From Cheilinus undulatus (taxonomy: Eukaryota; Chordata; Actinopteri; Labriformes; Labridae), in NCBI RefSeq assembly GCF_018320785.1, contig NC_054877.1:21992329-22056328 (forward strand): DNA of 64,000 bases, read 5' to 3'. Made by a program: the position numbers and the translations under genes. The notes beneath the pieces are model-generated. The model was not told the origin of the DNA. It searched no databases and was given only the letters and a program-made list of their open reading frames with translations. This document shows positions 12,481 through 25,239 of this stretch, in pieces. Each line of letters opens with the position of its first letter. Within the stretch, counting starts at the first letter, position 1.

Positions 12481-12947
12481 TGCCTTACATACCCTGGTTT
12501 GAGAGGGAGACAGGCAGCTGGAAGCCCGTCATTTCCATTCGAACATAAAAGTGCTACTCGCACAGCTGGACAAACTGACGGGACTTTAGTACAATGAAAT
12601 ATTTAACAACACAGTCTCCTCTGAACTCAGACATACGGCCTATAAATGTTCCAGATCAATCAGCTCACTGGAAATACTCTTCTGACCAGTCTGTAACACA
12701 AACAGGTGAGTCAGTTGGTGCACTTTGGGGGTAGTTAACTCCTCTTACAGCGAACCTCAACTGTGCTCTTAATATTATTATTGATAATATTTATAATAGA
12801 ATGAATTAAAAGTCAGTCACTCCTATTAGCAAACTTGAAGAAAACAGCTTAATAAAATGCCACTGACCTCCTGGCTGTGTGTAAATGTAACTTTACACAC
12901 AGAATGGAGGAGAGAGAGGGAGAAACCTCCTTTTGTCTTCCACTCCG

Positions 12948-13778
12948 ATATACAGATATATCTCAAAAATTTAGAATATTACATAAGATCAATTAAAAAA
13001 GGACATTTTAAACAGAAATGTCAGGTTTCTGAAAAGTATGTTAATTTCTATGCACTCAATACTTGGTTGGGCCTCCTTTTGCTTGAATTACTGCATCAAT
13101 GCGGCGTGGCATGGAGGCGATCAGCCTGTGGCACTGCTCAGGTGTAATGGAAGCCCAGGTTGCTTTGATAGCCACCTTCAGGTCATCTGCATTGTTGGGT
13201 CTGGTGTCCCTCATCTTCCTCTTGACAATATCCCATAGATTCTCTATGAGGTTCAGGTCAGGTCAGTTTGCTGGCCAATCAAGCACAGTAACACCATGGT
13301 CATTGAACCAGATTTTGGTACCTTTGGCAGTGTGGGCAGGTGCCAAGTCCTGCTTGAAAATTAAATCAGCATCTCCATTAAGCTTGTCAGCAGAAGGAGG
13401 CATGAAGTGCTCTAAAATGTCCTGGTAGATGGCAGCGTTGACTGTGGACTTCAGAAAACACAGTGGATCAACACCAGCAGATGCCATGGCAGCCAAAATC
13501 ATCACTGACTGGACTGGACAGAGCAACAGTCCAATTCTTTTTCTCCACAGCCCAGGTAAGACGCTTCTGATGTTGTCTCTGGTTCAGGAGTGGCTTGACA
13601 CAAGGAATGTCACATTTGTAGCCCATGTCTAGGATTCATCTGCGTGTAGTGGCTCTTGATGCACTGACTCCAGCCTTTTTCCTTCCACTCAACTTTCTAT
13701 GAGTATGCTTGGATACAGCACACTGTGAACAACCAGCTTCTTTAGAAATGGCCTTTTGTGGCTAGCCTTTTGTAGAAT
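12948..13778 (-). mobile_element. Tc1-like transposon (family 2), truncated
   Basis: It opens with atatctcaaaaatttagaat, the end of a fish Tc1 family. The minus-strand frame at 13263-13526 reads DADLIFKQDLAPAHTAKGTK then VLDWPAN, the second DDE acidic region just before the usual SPDLNPIE motif. The rest is broken by stops and frameshifts. The far end is missing near 13778. Confidence 0.8.
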
Positions 13779-16062
13779 GTGCAGAATTTATTCGCATAAA
13801 TCACGTCACTTCTGATGTGCTTAAAGGCTTGACAAATTTTTGCCTCTGAATTATTAGCATTTTCGTGCCATTTATCTGCATTGCCCTTAATGTGCCTTCT
13901 CTGCCAAGTAAAACTGAATATCCATTTTGCAATAAAATGGTTAAATATATGAGTGTTCCTGACTGAAATGTATTTAAAGGGACACAGCACTCTTCAGACA
14001 CCATTTATAGGTCTTGTTTGGTCTGAAGTCTCAGCCATGATAAACTAGGGTGTGTGCAGGCAGGTTTCATCCTACTATGTCCTCAAATAATAGCTGGGAG
14101 GGCAGGAAGGGAGCACAGATCATGTCTCTACTGTCTGGGATTGAGTAATAAGGAAATGTTTATTGAAATATGAGGATTTATGAAATACTTCAGTTCAATT
14201 AACGGCCAGCAGAGGACACTAGCAACACAGTATTTTTGAACCAGCACATGAGTGGATCTGTTTTGTGACGTGGCTTCTACCTCAAGTGAAAATTAGCTTT
14301 ATTCATTCATTTTTTAGAAGTGAAATAGTTAAAGAAGAAATAGTTACAGAGGCTGTAGAGAATTACCACTCCGCCCTTCAACAGAGCTGACAAGCAGCCA
14401 AGTTCAGTGCATCTGTGCCTTATTTTCCCAGCGCATATTTAGCACGTGTCATTTGTGCATCACGGTAAAGAGGATTTTACCTGCACACAAGCCTGGACAG
14501 GTTGCTGTAATGGTGCTGAGAGGGAATGAAATTGCAGAGAGGGAGGAAAGGTGTAATAGGGAAGGCCCTCCCCACTCACTGGTGTCCCTCCGCAGGTGGT
14601 GAAAGTGAAGAATTCCCGGGGAGGGCAGGAAGTAAGCGAAGGCCCAGGTGTGGTGACTGCAGAGAGCCCAGAGCTTGTCTTCCTCAGTTATTTAGTGTGA
14701 AGTGGCCTTGAAATAAAAGAAGCCGGGGAAAGTCCAGAAAACCAAAAAACATTATTAGACTGCAAAGGAGCTTGTCAGGTGATACTGTATTTTAAACAGG
14801 TAATAACAGTGTATGAGTTAGAAAGAGCTATGCAAGCCCAATGGAATAATTCACCATCAAACCACACTGATCTTTTTATTAGTTATTTTTCAAGGAGGGA
14901 AAATGTACCAAAAACGTCCTGGGGAGCTAGATTTGTTTTCAGACTCATGAACTACATATGTCAGCAGCTGAAACCCTCTGCAACATAATCACTGCTATTG
15001 TGTAGTCATTCTTGACATAAGCAAGGAGCTGTGATGGACACTGATTAAGCCTGTCACATACAGTATGCCTGTGTCTAAATATATGAGCTTTCACTCATTT
15101 ACACCACTCTCTTCTAGCAGGCTGAGACCAATCAAGTTTCACTTGGCAGATAATATGGATGTGAGAGGGCCCTATCTGGCTGACAGAACTCATTCTCATT
15201 CCTCAATCAGCCCAGCTCTCAGGGACTTTTTAACAGCCACTAAATTAGAGGGGCAGGGCTCATCTCTTTCCTTTGAGGCAGAATGTAGTAACAGCATATA
15301 CGATTTGGTGTGAAAAGAAGTGCATTTTTAGATTGCTGCAAAATTTGTGGCCTATTTTTCTGCCAAATGACAAAACCCAAAAATGCACTGGGATTGGTTG
15401 TTGGCTTTCATATATCACGCCAAAGTGTCAGTTTGAACAAGAATGACAATTTGGTTTGATTATTAGAGAAATATATTGCCTTTTATATGTATGTTATACA
15501 AAGAAACACAGTAGATACAGTCATGTGTATATGTTTTAGGCATGTAGGGCACTAAGGACTTGTCACAGGGCCAGAAAAGTGGGAAAGGCAACCAGAGTCA
15601 AGCTCAACACATGTCGACACACATGTCACCTTGTAGTGAAGGTCAAGCTTGATGGCATCTCTTTGGTTCAGGCCTTTTCACCCTGTTAATACGCCTGGAG
15701 ACCACCAACAGTTTTTGGCCCTTGGGACATCCACAGCAAGACCAGGGGCTTTGGTAACCCTACTACCCACCCAGACAGTATCCCAGGCTGTGCTTACTCT
15801 CCACAGCTACCTCTTACTTTGTCCTAAAGGTTTCAACTATGTTATTTTTCAACAGATTATTTTCCCATGCTCGTAGTAATATTCAAGGATATCCAGAGCA
15901 CAGCCAAGATTTTATCATTCCTCCTACCCAACCTGTGGTGCCTCAGGCGGACTTACTCATCTTTACACGCCCTACTTCATCCTCAATTATTGGCCCAAAC
16001 ATGCCTCAAAGTTCTGAATAATACTGTACAATTTGGGAAAATTTGAATCATAAATTTCCATG
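13779..16062. other. Intergenic, nothing recognised
   Basis: No frame here has a recognisable domain. Short frames at 14526-14711, 15065-15313 and 15649-15876 lack splice context or homology that I can recall. I see no clear repeat. Confidence 0.45.
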
Positions 16063-16295
16063 TAAGTTGCCATTATTATGCAATGCACTCTGGGTAGTAA
16101 TGCCAAATGGTAGATTTGTACTTCTCAGATCTTACAGTAAGTTCTTCCTTGTTGTTGTCTTTAGTAAAGCTGCTCTTGGGTTAGAATTGAAAGCCTTCAG
16201 GGATGACACTCGAAAAGATGTGGGAAGAAGAACAATGCAACCATTTGACCTCACTGCCCAGACTGCATTGTACAACAATGGCAGCCTACATGCAA
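16063..16295. mobile_element. MITE with about 60-bp terminal inverted repeats
   Basis: The left end reads ttgccattattatgcaatgc and the right end, on the other strand, ctgccattgttgtacaatgc. The match continues through tctgggtagt/tctgggcagt and caaatggt to about 60 bp. The element is about 230 bp, with no coding capacity of its own. The open frames on both strands reflect the inverted repeat. Confidence 0.7.
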
Positions 16296-16365
16296 ATATA
16301 TTTTTAAATAGTCTCAAAATATGGTCGATCTGGAGTGTTCTTTTGTACAGCATACATATAAAATG

Positions 16366-17943
16366 CAGTGCCATGAAAAAGTATTTGGCCTCTTCCTGAT
16401 TGTTTTGCATATTTATCACACTTAAATGTTTCAGATCATCAAACCAATTTTAATATCTCCCACAGACAACCCAAGTAAATACAAAATACAGTTTCTAAAT
16501 GATGATTTTATTTATTAAGGAGAATAAAATCCAAACCTATCTGGCCCTATATAAAAAATATTTACCCCCTGAACCTAATAACTGGTTGTGCCACCCTTGG
16601 CAGCAATAACTGAAATCAATCATTTGCGATAACTGGTGATGAGTCTTTGGCCCACTCTTCTTCGCAGAATTGTTTTAACTCAGCCATTTTGGAGGGTTTT
16701 CCAGCATGAACTGCCTGTTTAAGGTCACACCACAGCATCTCGATTGGGTTTAAGCCCGGATCTTGACTTGGCTGCTCAAAACCTTAATTTTTTTTTTTTT
16801 TTTTTTTTTTGAGCCATTCAGAGGTGGACTTGCTGGTATGTTTCAGGTCGTTGTCCTGCTCTATAACCCACGAGCACTTGAGCTTGAGAGCTGGAACTGA
16901 TGGCCGGACATTTGCCTTCAGGATTTTCTGGTAGACAGCAGAATTCATTGTTCCATCAATCACAGCAAGTGGTTCAGGTCCTGAAGCAGCAGGCCATCAC
17001 ACTGCCACCACCATGTTTGACTATTGGCATGATGTTCTTTTTATCACATGCTGTTGTTTTTACTCTAGATGTAACGGGCCGCACACCTTCCAAAAGGTTC
17101 AGCGTTTGTCTCGTCATTGGAGTGGAGAATATTTCTCCAAAAGTCTTGGGGATCATCAACATGTTTCTTGGCAAATGTGAGATGAGCCTTTGTGTGTTTT
17201 TTTGTCAACAGTGGTTTTGGCTTTGGAACTCTCCCATGATGCCATTTTTGCCCAGTGTCTTTCTTATGGTTGAGTCATGAACACTGACCTTAACTGAGGT
17301 CTGCAGTTCCTTAGATGTCTTTCTGGGTTCTTTTTTGTCCTCCTGGATGAGTCGTCGTTGCACTCTTGGAGTCATTTTGTTTGGCCGACCACTCCTGGGA
17401 AGGTTTACCACTGTTACCAGTTTTCCTCACTTGTGGATAACGGCTCGTGGTTCGCTGGAGTCCCAAAGCTTGGAAATGTCATTGTAACCTTTTCCAGACT
17501 GATAGATTTCAGTCACTTTGATTCTCGTTTGTTCTTGTATGTCTTTGGATCGTGGCATGATGTGTTTCTTTTTGAGATCTTGTAGCTGACTTCATTTTGT
17601 CTGACAGCTTCTATTTGAATGATTTCTTGAGTCAAGAAATCTGGCTGTAATCAGGCCTGGGTGGGGCCAGTGAAATTAAACTCAGCTTTACAAGAACTGT
17701 GGTTAAGCACAGTTAACTCATGATTTAACAAGGGGGGCAATTACTTTTTCACATAGGGTCAGACAGGTTTGGATTTTTATCCCTTTAATACATAAAATCA
17801 TCATTTAGAAACTGCGTTATGTAATTACTTGCATTGTCTTTGTGAGATGTTAAAATTGGTTTGATGATCTGAAACATTAAAGTGTGACAAATATGCAAAA
17901 AATTAGGAATCAGGAAGGGGTCAAATACTTTTTCACAGCACTG
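16366..17943 (-). mobile_element. Tc1-like transposon (family 3), nearly full length
   Basis: The ends are cagtgccatgaaaaagtatt and, at the right, aaatactttttcacagcactg, which are inverted repeats. The length of about 1.58 kb suits a full Tc1 element. The transposase reads on the minus strand from an ATG at 17560 (MPRSKDIQERTRIKVTEIYQ). The paired helix-turn-helix region (LPRSGRPNKMTPRVQRRLIQ) and KHGGGSVM follow. Internal stops disable it, and a T run of about 22 sits at 16789-16810. The element directly abuts another Tc1-like element at its right. Confidence 0.9.
16600..17560 (-). pseudogene. Broken Tc1 transposase
   Basis: The minus-strand frame starts at 17560 and shows the N-terminal DNA-binding part, then TRKTLGKNG-like text and the first catalytic region, with at least three internal stops. 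It encodes no intact DDE enzyme. The family relation rests on motif order. Confidence 0.7.
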
Positions 17944-17945
17944 TA

Positions 17946-18540
17946 CAGTGCCTATAAAAAGCATTCACCCCCTTGGATGTTTTATGGTTTCATTCATATA
18001 TGATCAATCATGGTCAATATGATTGGCTTTTTTGACAAAAAAAAAAAAAAAAAAAAAAAAAAACGTGTAAAAAAATCTTTTTAAAGGCAAAGTGAAAAAC
18101 AGACTTCAACAAAGTAATGTCAATTAAATACAGATATTTAATGTAAGTTTGTGACAGCTTAAACATTCACCCCCTTTAAAGTGACTGACCTGATTCAGCA
18201 GAGGTCCAGCCAATTGGTGCCAGGAGTCTCACAATTAGGGAAATGGGGATTATGTGAGTGCAGTGAAAGTGTCTCAAGTGATTGTAGTATAAAAACACCC
18301 GTGTCTGGAAGGTCCATTCACTGGTTGAATCAGTATTCATGGGTACAATTACACCATGAAGACAAAAGAACACTCCAAGCAATTCAGAGAAAAGGTTATT
18401 GAGACATGTAAGTGAGAGGATGGATACATTTGAATGGATACACAAGTTTTTTTGTCAAAAAATCTAAATGATATTGACCGTGACTGCTTTATAGAATTAA
18501 TAAAAGGGTAAAACATGGTGAACACTTTTTACAGGTACTG
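17946..18540. mobile_element. Short Tc1-like derivative (family 1), abutting
   Basis: It starts cagtgcctataaaaagcatt and ends aacactttttacaggtactg, about 595 bp, so it is internally deleted. An A run of about 26 lies at 18038-18063. It shares a single TA (17944-17945) with the neighbouring Tc1 element. The stretch at 18206-18216 preserves the uninterrupted form of the site into which the element at 48072 inserted. Confidence 0.85.
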
Positions 18541-21500
18541 TATATGTTACTTTATTTTCATATCGTCTCAAAATGTAGAAATTTGATGTGTTTCTTTGTA
18601 CAGTGTATATATAAAACACCCTTGTCAATCCACTGAAGTAAGCTCTGTGCCAAAACAGAGAAACCAAAACAGTTTGAGATATATTGCTGTCATGCCCATG
18701 ATAAAAGGTGACCCATTCACAGGCCTGTAGCATGTGACAGGATTTCACAGCTGCTCATGACTGTCCCACTTCACCTAGAGATAGTGTCGCTGACAGCAGC
18801 TGTGGAAGGGTCACTGAACTGGTATCAAAATGCCAGAGGTCAAGTAATGCCTTCGTCATGTGAAATTGTGTTTATATTATTGTTTAGATAAAGGTAGATG
18901 AAATGACTTGTTGATGAGTGATGTGAAGCCTTATCAGATCTCAAGTTTCCATTATCAACAGGTCCTTATCACTGTCTAAATCCATCTACTGTTACATCTG
19001 GGATGTTATTATTTGAAATAAACAAAAGATAATTGTGCCCTCATGAAAGAAGAAGTGCTCACTGAATAACCCCTTATCCCAATTATGCTCTTATGCCCTT
19101 CAGACCTGTCACATGCCATCACAACCAAAACAACATTCCCACTTTGAACAGACCCAGGCTCAGTTTATGAGAGCTAGCCATGCTACCCTACCACACAGCC
19201 CCAATTTGTCCCCAAAACTTAACCATGTAGACCCTAGGATGTCCACACATGGCGTGGGAGCCAACTGCACATTTTAACTGGCCTACAGTTAATTGTAAAA
19301 ATAAAATTATTTGACTGTATTGTACTTTTTAGATTAGACCAGGGTTCCCCAATTAGTTTTAAGTAAGCGAGATGAAATGGAGGTGTCTGGGATGGAGGAG
19401 GGTCGCAGCGGTCGCACTGGAACAATAGACTGTGGAGGAGAGGAGAATAGATTTTAAGGTATGACAGCAGCAGGATGATTGGTTTAAGAGAGGTTGTGGC
19501 AGAATGGGATTGGCTCAGAGCTTAAGTGAGTAGATGCCAATACCAGCTGACAAGCAGAGAAAGAAAACAGAGCAGGGAAAAGGGAGACACATGAATGAGT
19601 GATAATCAGTGAATGAAAGGATGAATGTAAATTAAACTGTCCTCCTGCTTGATCTGCGCTAAGCTTCATCTCTGTAAACAAACATTTTGACAAGGCAAAC
19701 TGTTGATATGCTATTTTCATCACTAATTTAAGATGAAAATGTATATGATAAAACACAGATGACCAAAAAAAAAGAAAAAATCTTGATTTATAATGATGGT
19801 GATGAATAAAGACAAGTAGCAGCAGGAGTTATAACCATTTGCCCCTTTATCTGCTCTGTGATTTATACTCTGCTGAACATAGTGTCATTCTCATCCTGTC
19901 CAGGGGCAGATCTTGTGGTTGCCATGGGCTGAGAGCTTTACTGAAATCTGATTGGCTGCTGCAAAATTCTAAACAAGAAATTTTCACGTCAGCCATTGAT
20001 GGAATGCTGTGATGTAGGCTGTTTTGTTCTTCAAGGATATTCAATTACCAAGCATAGCTTACCTTACAGCTGACTGGAGTTTGTAAACTTTAGTACATTA
20101 AGTCAAAGTGGCCCAGAAATCCTCGCAGTTTTTGGTGTGTGGCCAACACCCATGGTGAAGACCAATGTGCTGCAAGAGTTAGGGAATCACCAGAGTTAAC
20201 AACTGGGATTCTCCCTTCACCAGAGGCAGTCCTATGACACTGGCTGGGACACATGAGCCCCCCATGCCAGTTCTAAATGCCCAGTACAACCACACACAGA
20301 ACTTTTATAACCCACTTACTGAGCTACTTGGCCATTATAACCCAAACGGCATTGCCACCTTCAACAAGCTCAGGCTCTGTATATGCAACTTCCAAGTAGT
20401 GACAATGCTAACACTTTTAGATGCCCCCACAGCCAAAATGTGACTATTCTTTGTGCCAAATATTGAGGATATAGCGTTAGTTCAGGCAGGCCACGGAGTC
20501 AAGCAATACATTTAAGATCAGCTAATCTCATGTAAGCCTTCATCAGCTGATGGCCAGCTGATTCACTCCAAGCATGCTGTTGGCTAATTGCACTCATAGT
20601 GCCTTATTTAAACTCCTCTAGCCTGGCTACGCTTTGCTGCTCCCTCTGTAAGCTGCTTTTTGCAAACTTCCTCCACCCCAGCTTCTCCTCTATGCTATAT
20701 CTGACTTAGTCAATGTCATTCTGTTGTCACTGATTCCTGCTGTGCTCTGAGTTTGTTACTGCTTCTCCCCCTTCATCAGGAGAAAATGTGCTGTTCCTGC
20801 TTGCTATGTGCTTCCCACATAGGCTTGTGGAAGGGCAGGGGGATCCAAGAACAGCCACACCATCAAATATAAATAACAGCAATGAGAGCAAAATTAATAA
20901 CTGCTGATAGAGAAAAATGTATGCAAATCATGTGTGTTTCTTGACAAGGTTGTCCATACTGAATTACACATAAAACTAATGGCAGAGAGCACAAAAGGCA
21001 ACAGAAAAACACAGAGAAAGTCTGTAGAGATCGATCTTTGGAGCTGCTGAAAGTACTGACAGTTGATCAACTTCAACTTCAAGGTGAATTCAACATTTAC
21101 ACTCTTGGTCCCCTGTTTGCAGTAGGTTTTTGTGAAGTTTTGATATATACAAGATCTTTGGCTATTCGTATTTAGATTTATTCTCTGTATGCTCCTTATT
21201 TAATATTCATGACCTAAAATAGCTATACAGGGCACAACTGACACAGCTTGGGAATTGGGTTCTGAATGAACGTTGTCCTGATATGTTCTGCCTTTTTGAA
21301 AGTTGTCAAAACAACAATAGTGAAAATCTGATGGAAACATTTCTAATTCTACACCAATAAATTACAAATTGTCAATAGTTTACTGTTTATCCAAAAAGAG
21401 TCCTGTCAGAGACATGCAATGACTTTTCAAGCTATCGTAAGTCTCTGTCTTTTCTCTCTTTTTTTTTTTTTTTTTTTGCATCAAACCACATCTTGCAACC

Positions 21501-21980
21501 ACAGGCCACCATCACTTATAAAATAAATGGAGCATTGTGGGGCCTGCATCTGCTAGGGATATTCCCTCCTCCACCAGCTATAATTTTGTCTTTGTTTACG
21601 ATGAGTAATGGTGTGTTGGTGTCACTGAAAAAAATGAAACATGGCTGTGCAAGGAGAAATTGTATGCAGTTGTCCTCTTTATTTTTATTCAAACTATTTT
21701 ATTGAAGTTTTAAAAAGATAGTAATAAATCATACATGAAACAGTTCTTACTCAGATACAGCTTTAATGTCAAAACATGTTGACAGGAGTACTGTACTATT
21801 CTTTATAATTGGTTAGTAGTGATGGCAATAAAAAGGCGAAGTGACAGGAGAGCAAAAATGAGATTTAGTACGTTTTGCACATGTCAAGAAAAATAAACAC
21901 ATGTGCGAATTGAAATACAAAGTCTTAATGTTTCAATACCAGACAGAGAAATACAGACATAGGAAGTGATACTGTCTGGA
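18541..21980. other. Intergenic, no gene recognised
   Basis: Short frames only. At 18566-18618 the text resembles 16312-16365 just left of the Tc1 pair, so a small repeat may flank them. At about 20540-20840 the sequence is like other window stretches containing cctccaccccagc. A T run of about 21 lies at 21458-21478. Confidence 0.4.
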
Positions 21981-22450
21981 AGTGGGGGGGGGATTCGGGG
22001 CACAAAGTGAGCGGCGCCACTCACAGCCCACTTCCGAGCACTTTGCAATCTGTCAGACTGAGTGCTGAGAGTTCCTCTCTTTCCGTCCTCCACTTCGCTC
22101 AGGCCTAATTACAGCCTTGGACTGCCTCGGGGGCCAAGCCTCCAGAAATGGGGACCACGACAGCTCCTCAAACAGACCGCTCCAAAAAAATAATTAACCG
22201 ACCCTGGAATTAGATGAAAGGTAGCCTTTGGCTTTTTGGCTCTTTATTTTGCTCACCATTCAAGCCACATCTTGTAATCGGATAATTGTCGAACCCCTGT
22301 AAGAGTGCCAGCCTGAACGGAATCAAAGGGAAAAGAAGATCGTATTAATCATGATAAAGACATTTGCTTCCAATTCATCTGTGATGAGAGTCTGCCTGTA
22401 AAGCCCTCAGACAGGGGCAATTATATGACAGACAGTCATGAGACTATGGG
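21980..22450. promoter_or_regulatory. Candidate conserved non-coding element (inference)
   Basis: A block of balanced composition with no repeat likeness and no credible frame. It contains homeodomain-like cores (aataattaaccg, gtattaatcatgataaag). In a repeat-rich desert this unique texture suggests selection, but only alignment with other fish can show it. Confidence 0.25.
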
Positions 22451-25239
22451 GGATAAAAGAATAACAGTGACCCTACCAGACTTGTCATGTGATATGTGGC
22501 GGTCTCATTCCTGTAACCCCCCCACTCCACCACACTTACATACAACTTGCAGCCACATGCAGACTGTTATACCCTAAATGGCATAGCAAGATTCAGGTTA
22601 GATCAGGGAAAGAGCTTGGGTTGTGTTGAATGTCAAGGATAAGCGCACACACACTAATTTACAGATTCAACATAGAGATTTAGAGTCTGTACACAGGGGT
22701 TGTGAATTTTACTATGTTGCATGCTTTGGTTTTCCTCTGTTGACCAATCACATATCAGCAGGCTTTGGTGTGTGCAGATAGAGTAAAACACAAACAAAAA
22801 ATTGGTGTAGCTAAGGCTAACCAGCTCCCATTAAAGGTATTCTAATGATTTACCCATCAGAAACACACGCCACTTAAAAAAGAAAGCAATTTAAAAGTTG
22901 CTTCCTTCCACTTGTAAATACAGATCTGGTAAAGCTTGGCATTTTACTTTTTACAAATCTGCAAGTATATATAGGAAGATGAATTTTGCTTCTTCAGGGA
23001 TGAGAAAAATGACAGCCCCTGGTCCCAGGAGAAAAGGTGTTTATCAGATAATGATTGCTGTCAAATTCCGAGATTGACACGCGTAAAAAAAATTGTACCC
23101 CTGGTTAATCCAGACTTATTCTGCAGACCCCTAATGTAACTATAGACTTCTGACACTAATCCCCCTGTGACTGAACCCCTAAATTAAAAACTGTCAGCGA
23201 TGAAATACGTCTGCAACCTGGGGTTCCCTCAGTTTGGTAAATCTAAAACTCTGTATTAAGGATCACTGTAAAATTGATATTAAAAGAATCACATCCCTGA
23301 TGCATTCACACAGTGAACAGCTTGTTTAAAACCCTTGTTAAGAACACATGGAGCTCAGCAAAAGTTCAAGTAGAGGACTCATTCATTAGTCAACACTTGT
23401 TCACATCTCTCACCTCTTCCATTCTTTCTCTCTTCCTGCTCCAGTGATCAGCTGGTTATGGGCATTCACTCTCTTAAGTAATAAGCTAATCAGATTCTGC
23501 CACAACCTTGTTTGACCAATCATCATGCACCTGTCACATTTTAAATCTGTCATTCTCTCTTTCACAGTCAGCCTTTCATATCAGTGTGGACGCTAGAACC
23601 CTCCTCCACCCCAGCCACCTCCATTCAGTTCAACAGCATCTAGTCCAGATCCTCACAGGTCTTCTGCTTATCTCATCCTGCATACTTATGTCTCCTCCTC
23701 CCTGTCACCTCATGGGTTTCCTGCTCCTGCTTCTTTAGGAGTTTAATCCTCATCTGATCCTGCATACATCATCAACACCACCACCAGTATTAAGTCTCTC
23801 CTAAATAAAATGAATTCTTGGACATTAAATCTGATTTTAACCTGTTTTTTTTTCTTTTTGCCAAATATCATCATTAAAATCATGTCAAATGCCTACTGAG
23901 AAGTTCCCCAAGGAATGGAAAAAATACCTTTTTTCATGGGCCCCTACATTAACTGTACAAGTGGGCCCCCAGATGCTTAACGGCACCTCTGTCGATAAGA
24001 CACCAGTTTATATTTACCTTACAGTTTCAGTCCATGAGGCAGCAGCGAGCTACAACACAACTGCTGGAGCAAACACAGACCACCTCAAGTGAGTGTATCC
24101 TTTTTGTCCAAATCATCTTAAAACAGTAGAAAATTGCTCAGATTTGACAAGCAGTTGTGGTTGGCTAGCGCAGCCTTTGACAAAAGTTTATGTTAAACAC
24201 ATGTACAGTAATATCCTGTGTGCGCTAAAGCAAATTCCTCACATCCACTTTATTGAGTGGCTGCTCTGTGGGACGACATTCCTTCAGTACATTACTCCCT
24301 ATGCCCGACACAGGTGGCTGAGAGACCCCCTTCCTAAAGAGCTCTGAGAGGAGGAGAGGGAGGAAAATCAGCAGGCTTTTTTCAGCTTATGAAATAAATG
24401 TTTGGCATTCCACTGTGCTGCTCTGCTGTAGACCTGTCTGTTAACAGGCGTCAGTACGCCAGGGCTTGTTGGCAACTGATTTGACATTAGCTCCTAAGAA
24501 ATTTCAAAAGCAACAAGGAACTATACACCTTGCTTCTCCTGCGGTTATTCTTTTAGGTGGAGTGGACAGTTTGGGCCGATGCATTCCCTCGCTCATCTGT
24601 AACCAATTAATAGTGGACCTAAAAACGCTTGAGATGTAATTACTCAGGAATTTTCCCACTTACATGTGTGGTATGTGTCCTTAATCTAAGGTCTGCATTG
24701 TAGCACTGACGAACAGGCCCAGCTATGTTGCACATCCTAACAAGTTCAGAGACCATTGCATTACTGTGCATGTGGGGAACAGGTATTGAGAGGTATTTTT
24801 ACACAGTCCAAAACAGTGACTACTATATGGGTCAATCTATTTGAGTTATGTTACCACCACTTAGATTTTCTTTGGCCCTGAAATCAAAATTAATTCTTCT
24901 GCTTTATGCAGTTAAATTCTATTTTTTTTTTTAAATCTCCTCAATAGGTTAATTCTATAAAAATGCGTACAAGCACAGGGTATGAAAAATGTCGGATGTC
25001 TCAAAACAATTTATAATTCTGCCACATATTCTTTTCATATGTTTTCGTTTGTCTTCTGTCTCCTCTATATGATATGATATTCTATATGATATATGGGGAA
25101 TCTCACACTGATGACTTCTTTAACCTATAACTTATAAGCATGATAAATTCCAAACCAACAACTTTTGTTACATCTTAAAAGTCCTGTGAGGCCTTTTTGA
25201 TTTGTTAAAGGAATAATAATATAAGTCCTGTCAAGACAG
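22451..25239. other. Intergenic with possible non-coding element at 24340-24690
   Basis: No gene recognised. At 23500-23830 a pyrimidine-rich stretch contains cctccaccccagccacctcc and ends in ctcctaaataaaatg, like other retroposon 3' ends in the window. At 24340-24690 the sequence is unique-looking with coreless but balanced text (ctgtaaccaattaatagtgg). This could be a conserved non-coding element. Confidence 0.3.

Noticed and set aside
12075-12597. Two plus-strand frames rich in Lys, Arg, Gly and Gln
   Set aside because: Low-complexity composition, no splice or homology support, and the region reads as a minus-strand LTR-like remnant.
19340-20190. A possible hAT element between ccagggttccccaattag and gagttagggaatcacc
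   Set aside because: The two ends pair too poorly to call terminal inverted repeats.
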